This document shows positions 1-11,466 of a stretch of DNA of 64,000 nt, piece after piece. Where the stretch lies: positions 682,001 through 746,000 of the forward strand of contig BSBM01001445.1 in NCBI GenBank assembly GCA_027924585.1, read 5' to 3'. Every line of letters starts with the position of its first letter. Positions within the stretch are counted from its first letter, which is position 1. The notes beneath the pieces were generated by a model. That model did no database searches and was not told where the DNA came from. It worked only from the letters and a program-made list of their open reading frames with translations. The translations under genes and the position numbers were made by a program. Source of the stretch: Larix kaempferi. Taxonomy: Eukaryota; Streptophyta; Pinopsida; Pinales; Pinaceae.

Positions 1-894
1 TTAATTAAAAAGAGAAGTCTCTAAAGTATTTATGAGTGCCATGTTGAATTATGTGTTTGTAAACTATTTAATTATGGTTATGATTGTATATGTGAGTATA
101 AATGCATGGTTGTGTGTGTTTCATGCTTGAATTTACTGAAAGTTATGATGTGTGCATAAATTGATTTGGGGGGCCATCAAGATTTATTTTTGTTGTGTAA
201 TTGAATGGGTATTTGAAAAATGAAATTGAGTATGAATCCTAAATTCAGATATGGAAATTGAGTGACCTATGGTCTCACTAGTTAAAAGAGGCAATGCCAA
301 AAGGGAGTTATACATTACCCGAGGGACTGTTAACACAGAGAAGGGAGCTTGTTCCTATCGTTGTGCAGGTTGATGGGGAGAATTATGGATTGGGATAGTT
401 GTGGTGGAGGTTTAGGTACTAGTGTGTTGCATGAGTGATTCAACTGAGTAATTGGGATTAAGGGAGATATTTTCCCTTGTGGATTGATATCCCTAGATTG
501 GGGATGGCCTGTCAAAGTGAGACTTGGCTTGAAATAGCCTATGGTTGGGAGGAATGTCCCTCACATGCATCCAATTAGAGAACATTTTATTAAAATAATA
601 AGTTTCTAAAATGTTTATGAGTGCCATGGTGAATCATGTGCTTGTAAATTTTTTAATTATTGTTATGATTGTATATGTGAGTGGAATTACATGGTTGTGT
701 GCGTGTTTCATGCTTGAATTGCTTGATAATTATGATGTGTGCATAAATTGATTTGGGCGACCATGAACATTTTTTCCACTGTGTAATTGAATTAATATCT
801 AAAAAAAGAAATTGAGTATGAATCTTAAATTCAGATTTGGAAATTGAATTCCATGTGGTCTCACTCATTAAAAGAGGCAGTTGGGTACATTACA
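1..894 (+). repeat. TE1 5' LTR, 3' half only
   Basis: It aligns with 3' LTR positions from about 15233 to 16136, including the phrases around the tract GAGTGCCATG and the terminal ATTACA. It contains the end of one and the whole of a second unit of the ~592-bp internal duplication also seen in the 3' LTR. Roughly 900 bp of LTR should lie left of the window. Confidence 0.88.
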
Positions 895-1452
895 ATATGG
901 TATTAGAGCAAGGTTTGCATCACTGGGACTGAATGGGAAGAAATTTGATTCTACGGGCAATTTCAAAAGTTGCATAGAAAGTGTTTGAATAAATGGTTGT
1001 ATGAAATTTTGGAAAAAAAAACAATATGGAATTTCCTCAATGGTTTAATTCATAACAGTAATCAACATATATATGATTTAATTATGGATTGGGATGATTG
1101 TTGAGAGCAACCCAAGTAAAATTTTTAAGGTTTGAGTCGGTTCTGTGTAAGTTGGGAAAAAATTACATATTGCAGGTTAACTATTTGACATAATTCCTTG
1201 TGAAAATTATTGGTTTGAGATGTATAGATTTGGTTTCAAAAAAGCATGGAAGACTCTAGCCTTGGAGATTTGGGTGAAATTATGCCACAGTGTCAAAATT
1301 TGAGAGTTCTGTTAATTGATGGAAAAACTAGTACGGAAGAAAGGCCATGGGTGCACATTTTTGTTGGTTGACAAAATGGAAGGGACCAGGTGTAAATTTG
1401 GATTTGTCACTTGTCTAAAAAGAAAAAATGCAAAGTGTAATTAACTTCGATT
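895..1452 (+). other. TE1 untranslated leader, first part
   Basis: A noncoding stretch between the primer-binding site and the TE2 insertion. No open frame of note. It continues at 7858 after TE2. Confidence 0.7.
898..913 (+). other. TE1 primer-binding site
   Basis: TGGTATTAGAGCAAGG lies three bases after the 5' LTR end. It is close to the TGGTATCAGAGC core complementary to plant initiator-Met tRNA, the usual minus-strand primer. Confidence 0.75.
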
Positions 1453-2035
1453 TGTTGATGTATTTGTAACTTCGGAAGATATTCACTTGTATATTGTATG
1501 TATTACATTTGTAATTTATTGTATCCCCAACGAAGATGTATTATTCCTCTGGTTGGAAGTGTTGTCATTTGTATTTGCAAGTGTCGCAAGTTACATTGTA
1601 AGTGTTGTAACTTATATTTGATGGGTTATTAGACCATCTTGGTGGGGTCGGTGCTATATGATTCTTGTGGATGGGTTATTAGGCTTCCTTAGGAATTTGG
1701 CCCAGTTAGGGTTAAAGGCAAGTCAAGTCATTGTATAAATAGAGAGTGTGACTCTCTCATTCTATTCATTCACTCACTCACTCACTTCGCATTAGTGAGA
1801 ACAAGTGGAGAAGGAGAATCTGCTAGGAGACTATATCTTGTTTTGGGGTTTGATATTTGTGATGTTTGTATTGGTTCTCATTCTATCTCTAAGGAAGTTG
1901 TGGGGTTTTTCACCTTCTTGGTTTTCCCCAGTGAAATGCTTTGTGTCTCTTGTCTCTTATGTTTGATATGCTGTACATGCTGTTCTCTCAGTTAAGATCC
2001 TAGATCATATTGAATTAAATGATGAAAAACTAACA
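1453..2035 (+). repeat. TE2 5' LTR
   Basis: Begins TGTTGATG and ends AACTAACA directly before the primer-binding site. A TATA box (TATAAAT) at 1734-1740 is followed by a CT/CA-rich start region. The open frame at 1795-1995 lies inside the R/U5 part and has no recognisable product. Confidence 0.9.
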
Positions 2036-2052
2036 TGGTATCAAAGCTAGCC
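2036..2052 (+). other. TE2 primer-binding site
   Basis: TGGTATCAAAGCTAGCC immediately follows the LTR; one mismatch to the usual TGGTATCAGAGC core for initiator-Met tRNA. Confidence 0.88.
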
Positions 2053-4358
2053 TGAAGGAAGGCATTTCATGGCATTTACGACACTTGTCGCACTAGCGAC
2101 AAATTGGAAGCTAGGGCTTGATATAGTAAAAAATAGTCATCGTGGCACCTTCGCTATAAATCCATTTTGGATAAGGTTCAGGGTCTGAATTTGTTACAGG
2201 ATAAATATAAGACATAGATGTAACCTGTGTAACAATTTCAGCCTCAGATTCGTTGTACTTTGTCAGATATGATCTGTACAAGTTAGGGTTTCTGCCTCTT
2301 CCAGATTGAATCCCTAAACAGGTGACCTAGGAACAAAGGTCATATCTCGTGACATGAAGATCCAAATGGAATTTATTAAAACATGTTAGTTAGGGAACAG
2401 ACTATAGATTCACAGGTCCGAGTTTCAGAGGCCGAAGTTGAAACAGTGACACGTGGCACTCCATACAAGTTCACTATGTTGTTTCATCCCATAAACAGGT
2501 CATGTTGTGACAATTAGAATATCTATCTCATAGAGAATCCATTTGAGGTCAGATCTGTGGGGTTGGAAAGATGACAGGTCATTCTACCGCAGGCCGAAGT
2601 TTCAGACCCTGAGGATCCGAAATTTCAGAGTTGCACCAGAAACAATATGGCATATATTTTTGTCAAACAGAATTGGATTCTAAGCATTTTCATTTTTGGC
2701 TTGTCACTGTTGCGGGAAATTAGGGTTTCTGCAAAAGTTGGAATTTTTGGAATCTGAGACCACGTTTGGATGCTCCTCATCAAAATTGAAATTTAGAGAC
2801 CAAGATCGAAGTTTAAGCAAATCAAAGTGGATTGGGTTAATCCTAGAAGAGAATAATTGGACACCTACATAAGTGAAGAAGTTCCAGTTCCAGAGGGAGA
2901 TGAGGCTAAGGCCTTACATAAGAAGACTATAGGAAATCCCGAAAGGTATGACTTGAGGAGATACAGGTATATTTTGAAATCTATTCATGATTAAGTTTGT
3001 CTTCATATTATTGATGTTTGTACAATACTGACTAATTTTAGACTTGTCTTATAACCTTAATAAAAGTATGAATGCATGTGAATGATAGAAGACATTCGTT
3101 TATTAGGGTTATGACACTTATGATTGTACTAATGCATTGTGGTGTTGTATGAGGATGATGTTGTCTGCTAACATGAAAGGTACATCAAGAAAGACAAATC
3201 AAGTTCTAGATCAAGAACATATGAACATGGTGACATGAAGACAAAGACTCATCCATAGCCATTGATCACATAGAATCTCTACTTACGAGGTATGTATAAC
3301 TTGGTTCTATAATGATTAACTTATGAGATATGCAGGTTACTAGCACTTGGTTCGTGTATGTTAGATATAACTCGCAAACATGATAATCCAGGTATGTTTT
3401 CCCTATATCGAGTTAGAATCCTACCTTGTGTTAGGGTCTCATATAAGTATACTTTCGTATGATTGATAATGATTATTCATGAAGTTATAGGTTTGAATAA
3501 TCATGGGTTTATGCATATTATGCTTCTTAGTTTGATTAATGATATGACAAACTAGAAGGGTCCTATAGTCAAATAAGAATATGCATGAGTAAAAGAAGTA
3601 CTCCCTGAAACCTTGAATACTAATGCTTGTGATAAATTACCTGTGTATGAAATGATCATGACCATACATATTTAGAATCATAATGTTTTGATAGTATTGA
3701 GATTATACTAATGCATGTATGATTATGTATAAGATCTTGAGGATGACACAATGATGACAGTAGTGCACATTTAAGCATGCATAGTGGTCCAGGATGGATA
3801 TAAGTTCAAAGACAGATAATCAAGGAAGCAAAGAACTATAGGGAGCACACTCCAATAGTTCCTACAAAGAAGCAAATATCAAGAGGGAGCACACTCCAGT
3901 AATTCCTATAAGGAAGCAAAGATTGAGAGGGAGTCCACCCAACAAGCAAACAAAGATAAGTATTTGAATTTTCATTTCTTATTACTTAAATGATGTTGTT
4001 CAGTCATGTACATACTTATGTTCCTAGATTTAGGATGTATATTATGCATTTTAGAAAAGTTGCATTAATGGATACTACTAATATAGTAATGGGTAAGTGG
4101 CCTATGGTACTGCACAACATTCCATTGCTACTTATCTAGAATGAAACCTCTTTGCTGACATGTTGGAGTAGTGCACACTCTTAACAATGTGCTAGTAGAG
4201 ATGGAAGGCATCTAGAAAGTTACGGGATATGGATAAATGTTGTATTGAAGCATTGGCTAAGATAATTACATGACTGTATGACATATGTCTTTATGTGTAA
4301 GAATTTGTTCTCAAAACTATGAGATGTTTCTAATCATGCAATTGAATTTGACTTGTAG
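2053..4358 (+). other. TE2 long noncoding leader in place of gag, protease and integrase
   Basis: About 2.3 kb without a long frame. It is colinear with the leaders of TE3 (19011-21372) and TE5 (29532-31690 and on to 32292). Conserved splice-like points occur in all three: CAG/GTAT near 2966, GAG/GTATGT at 3289, ATGCAG/G at 3335, CCAG/GTATGT at 3391 and TTGTAG/G at 4358. The stretch 3830-3955 corresponds to the place where TE5 keeps a short integrase remnant, but here it is degraded. Confidence 0.6.
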
Positions 4359-5987
4359 GAAAGATCGTGTACAATCACCTACAAAAGAAGGACAACATTT
4401 GTTCCAGAAACAAAGTTTAAGAAAACCACCTATTGAAGATATTAAAGAATCTGAAGTTCCCAGGATCCGGGATGCAGTAATGGAAGGATGCCATGATCGA
4501 GGAGTACCAGTCGATCACGAAGAATGATGTCTGGGATGTGGTCCCGAGACTAGAAGGGAAGTCTGTTGTGACTTCCAAGTGGATCTACAGGATCAATCAT
4601 GCTGCAGATGGTAGTATAGAGGAAAACAAGGCAAGGTTTGTGGCTTGTGGCTTCTCCCAGAAAGAAGGGATAGATTATGAAGAGACCTTTGCACCTGTAG
4701 CCAGATACACTTCCATTAGAACAACACTTGATCTGGCTACAGTGATGAAATGGAAGATACACCATATGGACGTCAAGAAAACTTTCTTGAATGGTGTAGT
4801 CGAAGAGGAAGTGTATGTGGAGCAGCCACTTGGTTTTGAGATACATGATGGGGAGTCATGTGTGTGCAAATTGAAGAAGGTCCTTGTACAGTTTGAAAAA
4901 GACACCCAGGACTTGGTACTGCAGGATAGACAACTTCCTGTCAAGTTTGGGCTTTACCAAGAGTAAAGCGGATTCCAACCTTTACTACAAGGTTGAGGAA
5001 GGAAATCCAGTGATACTCCTACTGTATGTAGATAACCTGTTTGTGACAGGTGAGATTGGGTTGATTTCTAACACGATGAGGAAGCTTGCTGCCGAGTACA
5101 AGATGAAGGACTCGGGTATGATGCATTACTTTCTAGGTATGGAGGTGTGGCAGAGTGCAGATAGAATATTCCTAGGACAAGGGAAGTATGCAGTAGAGAT
5201 CCTGAAGCAGTTTAGGATGATGGAATTCAAGGCCATGGCCACACCTATGGAATCGAACCTGAAGCTATTAAGTGATGCTTCATCAAAGTTGGTTGATGCC
5301 ATGATGTATCATCAAATGATTGGGTCCTTGATGTACCTGATGAACACGAGACCAGATATTTCCTTTGCGGTGAACACTTTGAGCCAGTTCCTGACGGATC
5401 CTATACATGTTCACCTGATTGCTGTAAAGCATATTCTGAGGTACCTGAAGGGTATGGTTGATTATGGGCTCAAGTATAATGAAAATCAAAAGTTTAACCT
5501 GCAGGGTTATGTTGACTCAAATTGGGCAGGAAGTGATGCAGATAGGAAGAGCACTTTGGGGTGCTGCTTTAATATGGGATCAGGTGTGATCTCTTGGTTT
5601 AGCAGGATGCAATCCTGTGTAGCACTGAGTACAGCCGAAGCAGAGTATGTTGCAGCTTGTTTGGCCAGTTGTGAGGCAGTATGGATAAGGAAGCTACTAT
5701 CTGATTTGTTTGATCTCGAGTTGGATGCTACTTGTATCTTCTGTGACAACCAGAGTTGTGTGAAGTTGTCTGAGAACTTGGTGTTCCATGACAAGTCGAA
5801 GAACATAGAGATCAAGTATCACTATATCAGGGATATGGTGCAGAGAGGAGTAGTGAAGCTCCAGTATGTTGTGACGGATGATCAGATTGCAGATGTATTG
5901 ACCAAACCACTAGCCAGAGTGAAGTTTGAGTACTTCAGAGAGAGTCTTGGTGTTCTTCAGATAGAAGATACTTCGAGGAGGAAGTGA
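4359..5987 (+). pseudogene. TE2 Copia reverse transcriptase / RNase H
   Basis: This is the RNA-dependent DNA polymerase and RNase H part of a Copia pol polyprotein. The first frame (4493-4966) carries the RT entry motif ETFAPVARYTSIR and HHMDVKKTFLNG. The second (4884-5987) carries LLYVDNLFVTG, KARPD-like TRPDISFAVN, then RNase H with VDSNWAG, STAEAEY, FCDNQSC and ADVLTKPL, ending in DTSRRK. A frameshift near 4884 separates the two. The catalytic YVDD box reads YVDN, losing one metal-binding aspartate, so the enzyme would be inactive even if the frame were whole. The upstream methionine at 4285 is arbitrary; homology starts at the AG at 4358. Confidence 0.92.
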
Positions 5988-6059
5988 TGGGACACATTTG
6001 TAGGAGCCATTCCAAGCATAGTTGTAGGAGGATCCTTCCCATGGCTGTGGATGTAAGTG

Positions 6060-6400
6060 ATGTGTGATGAGCATCGGTACGATGCTCCAGATGATGATGA
6101 TTAGGATGATCTTGCGATGATGATATGCATCAGGATGATGCTACAGATGATGATGATCACAATGATCATGCGATGATGATATGCATCAGGATGATGCTAT
6201 ATATGATGATGATCAAGATGATCATGCGATGATGATATGCATCAGGATGATGCTATATATGATGATGATTAGGATGATCATGTGATGATGATGTGCATCA
6301 GGATGATGCACTGTATGATGATGATCAGTATGATCATGAGCATCAGGATGATGCTTGTGCGAGGATGATCAGGTTGATCATGAGTATCAAGATGATAGTT
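6060..6400 (+). repeat. TE2 56-bp tandem repeat
   Basis: Units beginning GGATGATGC recur at 6133, 6189, 6245 and 6301, an exact 56-bp period, rich in GATGAT and ATCAGGATGAT. It lies between the pol stop and the polypurine tract. Confidence 0.85.
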
Positions 6401-6439
6401 TGAGGCCATGGATATGTGGCAGTTTGTGTAGTAACATAT

Positions 6440-7000
6440 AATAGCTCCTTGGGAGATCCGATAGGTTGAGTAATAAGCTCGTAATCAGTCCTGGGATGCT
6501 CTTTCGAGGTTTTAGGAGGTAGGCATGTAATAAGTCCTGGAGATCCAATAGGTTGTGCTAGGCACGTAAAAGTACTGGGATGATCTCTAGAGATCTTGCA
6601 GGTCGCAAGATTCTCTTTTAAGTTTTTTCCTGTTCACATGTAATCAGTCCTAGAGATCCGATAGGTTGTGCTAGTCACGCAAAAGTCTTGGGATGCTCTT
6701 TAGAGATATTGTAGGTCGGAAGATGATCTTTTAAGGTTTTGTGAATTTCACATGTAATCAGTCCTGGAGATCTGGTAGGTTGAGCACTAAGCTCATAATC
6801 AGTCCTGGGATGCTCTTTAGATATCTTGCCGGTCATGCTAGGCACATAAAGGATACTGAGATGCTCTTTAAAGGTTTTGTGAAGGCTGCATGTAATCAGT
6901 CTTGGGAGATCTTGTTGGTCGTGCTAAGGCACATAAAGGATCTTGGTATGCTCTTGTTAGGTTTTGTAGAGGCACATAATCAGTCCTGAGATTCCACCTC
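6440..7000 (+). repeat. TE2 second 3' tandem repeat block
   Basis: Degenerate units of roughly 80-110 bp containing CAGTCCTGGGAGATC, a GGTTGTGCTAGGCAC-like part and GGATGCTCTTT. The same kind of unit, with GATGCTCTTTCGAGG, is found in TE5 at 34490-34930. Confidence 0.75.
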
Positions 7001-7249
7001 TGTCAGGCCTCTCGTAGAGATGATGAAGACCTATAGGAGGCTAGGCCTACATCCAACATGAAAAAGGGATGGCTCTGTAGAACTTCCTATGACGAGAAGA
7101 ATTGAGAGATAGCACCAGTGATCGAGATGACGAGTATAGCAACAATGACGATGATGCTCCATGATCCAGTGACGATGATCCAGCTCCAGTATTGAAGACT
7201 TGTGCCTATATGTATTGATGACTTGTGTCAAGAGAATACATTCCTAGTT

Positions 7250-7258
7250 AAGAGGGAG
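7250..7258 (+). other. TE2 polypurine tract
   Basis: AAGAGGGAG directly before the 3' LTR TG; the plus-strand primer of reverse transcription. TE5 has the identical tract. Confidence 0.85.
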
Positions 7259-7857
7259 TGTTGATGTATTTGTAACTTCGAAAGATATTCACTTGTATAT
7301 TGTATGTATTACATTTGTACTTTATTGTATCCCCAACGGAGATGTATTATTCCTCCGGTTGGAAGTGTCATCATTTGTATTTGCAAGTGTCACAAGTTAC
7401 TTTGCAAGTGTAATAACTTATATTTGATGGGTTATTAGACCACCTTGGTGGGGTCGGCCCTGTATGAGTCACGTGGATGGATTATTAGGCTTCCTTAGGA
7501 AGTTGGCCCAGTTAGGGTTAAAGGCAAGTCAAGTCATTGTATAAATAGAGAGTGTGACTCTCTCATTCTATTCACTCACTCACTCACTCACTTCACATTA
7601 GTGAGAGAGAGGAGGAGTGCGCACAAGTGGAGAAGAAGAAGCTGCTAGGAGACTATCTCTTGTTTTGGGGTTTGATCTTTGTGATCTTTGTATTGGTGCT
7701 CATTCTATCTCTGAGGAAGTTGCAGGGTTTTTCACCTTCTTGGTTTTCCCTGGTGAAATGCTTTGTGTCTCTTGTCTCTTATGTTTGATATGCTGTACAT
7801 CTTGTTCTCTTAGTTAAGATCCCAGATCATATTGAATTAAATTATGAATAACTAACA
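7259..7857 (+). repeat. TE2 3' LTR
   Basis: A 599-bp partner of 1453-2035 with TATA box at 7540-7548. It carries a small insertion around GAGAGAGAGGAGGAGTGC relative to the 5' copy. Confidence 0.9.
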
Positions 7858-10079
7858 TGAGTCACTTGCCGAAATTATGAAATTTTGAAAATTTCCAAAA
7901 ATTATTTATATGGACCCCACGAGATCCATGTGAGTAGAGTGATATGGAGGTTCCATGTGGGTCCAAGGTGATGTCATGCACCACTGGGATGAATGATGTG
8001 GAAAATCCACATCAATCGATTCCTACAAAATTCATTCCGATGGATTTTGAAATCTAAGCACCTGAGCACTAGCTTGACGGATCAGGTGACGTAGAGCTAA
8101 GAACCAAGGGCAAACAGAAAAAGGGCCACATATGATCGATGAGAAATATCAAGCATGTAAGATGAATGGTTGTAGGGAATAACACACCCACAGCATGTGT
8201 GTTCGTTAAAAAGGGAACGAGGATGCGTTAGAGGAAAAACCACCCAATCCATGCATCACTTTTTGATTGATAATGCCTCCAAAATTCTTTTTTTTTAAAC
8301 CACCTTCCTCACGAGCGTTACTTCCTTCATTAGGGGAAAACTGTCACGCAAATCCACTCCAGGAAAAAGGTAATGTGATGACTTAGCAGATGGGGCACGA
8401 CATGGATACACCACATGTTGACATGAGGGACATGCCAACACACTAGCAGACACGTGTCAACATCCTACCGTGTCAGCATCATGTTGTGTCAGTAGAAAGA
8501 TTAAGAAAGCTATATAAATAAATAAATTGTTTGAAGCCAAAATATTATTTTCACCACAATAGGAGAAGATGATGTCATAATTTGATGATACTTGCAGCAT
8601 TTTGATGCTGTTTTTGGAGGCTATAGGATTTCCAGTGAGGGGCATGGTCCTATTCTACTTAATTTTTACAGAAATTTGGATTTAGTGAGTTTTGAAGGTG
8701 TGTAGCCCAAGGATGGTTGATGGGCCATTTGAGGCCCAAATTGTTATGGTATAGTAGTGACCTAGGAACATAGACAAATCTAGAGCCTTGAGGCCAAATT
8801 CAAAAATATGTGAACCTGGGAGATGAAAAAAGGCCAAAATCCACTATTTGGGCGTGTGAAAGTGCGATTTTTGAAAAATTCAAAGAGGAAAAAGTAGCCC
8901 TAGAACTCATAACCATAAAATTTACTGATTTGAATATTTGTTCTATTAATCAGTATGAACAACTTTTATTTGAGGAAAATTTTCCAGAACTACTAATTTT
9001 GGGAGATAGCAATTTTCAGAGAAAATTCAATCTGGGAAAAATGCTAAAAATATAAAAGTTGTTAATTCAATAATTTTATAAAATTCAGTGGGAGCATCAA
9101 AATTGAAAAATGAAAGTACCTAACTAATCACCATCATATGGTATATCCATACCCGATATAAAAAAATTTCCATTTCTTTATCGATTTTCTTCTACAAGCC
9201 TCCAAAATTGGTCCTTCATAATAATTATAGCTACATGAATAATGTAAAATTGGTCCAAATTGTTGATCTTGAAGAGCTGTAACTTTCAGTTTAGAATCCA
9301 GAAATTCAAAAGGAAGAAATCATTGCAATATTATCACAGGAATAATAAATATAAAATAGGATTTCATAATTAAGCAACACAGATCCTTCCAGGAAATGCG
9401 AAGAAATGGGCCTTTAGATCTTATTTGAAAAAACTGTCAAATGGTGTTTTTAGAATTTAAATATATGAATATATGTAGATATATATATTGAATTTTTGGA
9501 ATTCATTTTTTTCTAACAAATGTAAGAACATGAACACATTGCATATATAGTTTTTGAATTAAATACAGTCACAGAACATGTTTTCAGAGAAATATAGAAC
9601 ATTACAATGGATGAAGGGGAGCTTCCATACAACGATGGAGAAGATGCCAGAGGTCAAGATATCAATGTGGGAAATGAAAAAAACATAAACAAATGGGCAT
9701 ATAGAAGATGTAAATCCACAATAATTTGTGGAAATAATGAGAAGTATGAGGATGGAGGTGTAGAGTTATAGGGAAGAAAATGAGATGTTGTTGAGGGCTC
9801 AAGAACAACAAAATGAGTTAAGCACTCAACTGGTGCATATTTTTTGAATATGCTACAGAGGAAAATGAAAATGGGATAAGTCTCAATTGAGGAAGAATAA
9901 GGAAGAGATCACATGAGAAATATGAACACTCTAAAAGTGCTTATAGGAGTCATAAGAAGCACCATTCACAACACTATGCGGGCAAAAGGCCATATATATC
10001 TGACAATTCTAGCAGCATCCCAGAAATGTCTCCAATTAGACATCATAAAATAAGGCACGAGAAAGATTATATACAAGGG
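7858..10079 (+). other. TE1 untranslated leader, second part
   Basis: About 2.2 kb between the TE2 insertion and the first gag homology. The only frame, 8810-9055 (81 codons, Lys/Glu-rich), is unrecognised. Otherwise AT-rich and noncoding. Confidence 0.6.
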
Positions 10080-10900
10080 GAAATTAGAAAAATTAAGCCA
10101 CCCACATTTGATGGTGGAAACAAGAAGGGAGAATATGTTGAAGCTTGGTTGTTTGGAATGAGGAGGTATCTTTATCTACATAATTAATCCACTATCATGG
10201 AAGCTAGGATTGCCATTTACAAATTACAGGGAAAATATTCTATTCGGTGGGACCAATTGGTTCAAGTTAAGCATACCAGTGAAAAGAGAATTTCATGGAG
10301 GCAATTCAAGAAGTACTTTCAGAAAAAGTACTTATCAAAAAATTATTATGATACTAATATGGAAGAGTTCTTTGATCTCGAGCTGGGAAACATGAGCATT
10401 GATGAGTATGAAAAGAAGTTTCAAGAATTGCTAATATATGTTGGATTTATGAAGGACGAGAAGGTAAAAATGAAATGTTTTTTAAGTGGTTTACATTCAT
10501 TTGATAAGGATAAGATTCAATATGATGAACCCAATATTCTTGAAGAATCAATTCAGAATGACAAGCACATGTATGATTAGAGCAAAGGAAGAACAAATTT
10601 TCAGAAATCTTGGAGAGATAAGATGAAGGATAAGCAAGATGAAAGGAAGAAAGGATTTAAACTGTCTTTCTTCAAGGACAAGAAAAATTCATATCAACAA
10701 ATAAATCCAATTCAAAATGCGCCCATGATGATAACATATGTTGGAAAAGGAACTATGCAACAAGTAAAATGTTGGGGATGTGAACTTTGAAGGAAACCAC
10801 ATGTATAAAGATTTTCCACAAAGAGGATATAGGATGAGAAATGTGCACAATTTATAGGAAGCAGATACTGTGGAGGATGTAAGTAGGAACATTCCTGGGA
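10080..10900 (+). pseudogene. TE1 gag
   Basis: Capsid/nucleocapsid precursor of a chromovirus. The start of homology reads PPTFDGG, the usual entry of the Gypsy gag domain, and continues with WRQFKKYFQKKYL and FLSGLHSFDKDKI (longest clean stretch 10197-10580). A nucleocapsid zinc knuckle remains near 10770-10815 but is split by a frameshift and its last Cys has become Phe. Stops at Gln positions, for example 10578-10580, break the frame. The protein would package the element RNA in the cytoplasm. Confidence 0.82.
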
Positions 10901-10935
10901 TATATGCAGTGTTGGACAATAAAGAAGCGTATCAT

Positions 10936-11400
10936 TAGTCCAACATGATTGAGGTTGAAGGTAAAATTTCCAATCAACCTATTGCTATTCTCATTGATTC
11001 TGTAGCAAGTCATGTTTATATTGCTCCTAATTTAGTTGAAAGATTTCACCTAAAGAAAATTAAGCATGATAGAACATAGATGGTTCAGTTGGCTACTATA
11101 ATAAAAAGGAAAATTAATGAATTAGTAAAGGCTTGTCCATTGGATATGAATGGACTAGACACTTGCACATATTTGAACATGATACCACTTGGTTCATATG
11201 ATGCTTTGATTGACATGGACTGTTTATATGCATACCATGTGATATTAGATTTTCATAACAAGTCATTTGTTTGCCTTGATGGTGAAGGGCGACAAAATCT
11301 AGTGAAAGGAATTCCAAGGCCTATTTCCGTAAGAGAGATCTTAGCTTTGAAATTAAAAAGGTGCTTCAGAAAAGGATTTTAGTAGTATGCAGCTCATGTG
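10936..11400 (+). pseudogene. TE1 aspartic protease
   Basis: Retropepsin-like domain that would cut the polyprotein. The active-site neighbourhood reads ILIDSVASHVYIAP, where the usual D-S/T-G is changed to D-S-V, so the flap/catalytic loop is damaged. The downstream strand LGSYDALIDMDCLYAYHVILDF (11187 onward) matches the C-terminal half of chromovirus proteases. A stop at 11078-11080 replaces a Gln. Confidence 0.78.
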
Positions 11401-11466
11401 CAAGAACCATAAAAGTGTAGAAGCCCAAGTTTAGAGGATTTCCCAATATTTCAATATTTTGCATAT

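Larger units (their letters stand above)
1453..7857 (+). mobile_element. Ty1/Copia element without gag/integrase (TE2)
   Basis: Two LTRs (583 and 599 bp, TGTTG...AACA), a Met-type primer site, a 2.3-kb noncoding leader, RT/RNase H remnants, two tandem-repeat blocks and a polypurine tract. RT is last in the coding order and no integrase or gag frame is seen. The LTRs differ at about 15 or more places in the first 250 bp, so the insertion is old. The flanking pentamers CGATT (1448-1452) and TGAGT (7858-7862) agree at only three of five positions: either a decayed target duplication or a sign of recombination. Same family group as TE3 and TE5. Confidence 0.9.

Noticed and set aside
1795-1995. 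Cys-rich 66-codon frame inside TE2 LTRs (also 7617-7817) and similar LTR frames in TE5
   Set aside because: They lie in LTR sequence and are present in both LTRs of each element; no coding signature beyond shared ancestry.
8810-9055. 81-codon Lys/Glu-rich frame as a host gene
   Set aside because: It lies in the leader of TE1, has no recognised domain and no splice or promoter context.
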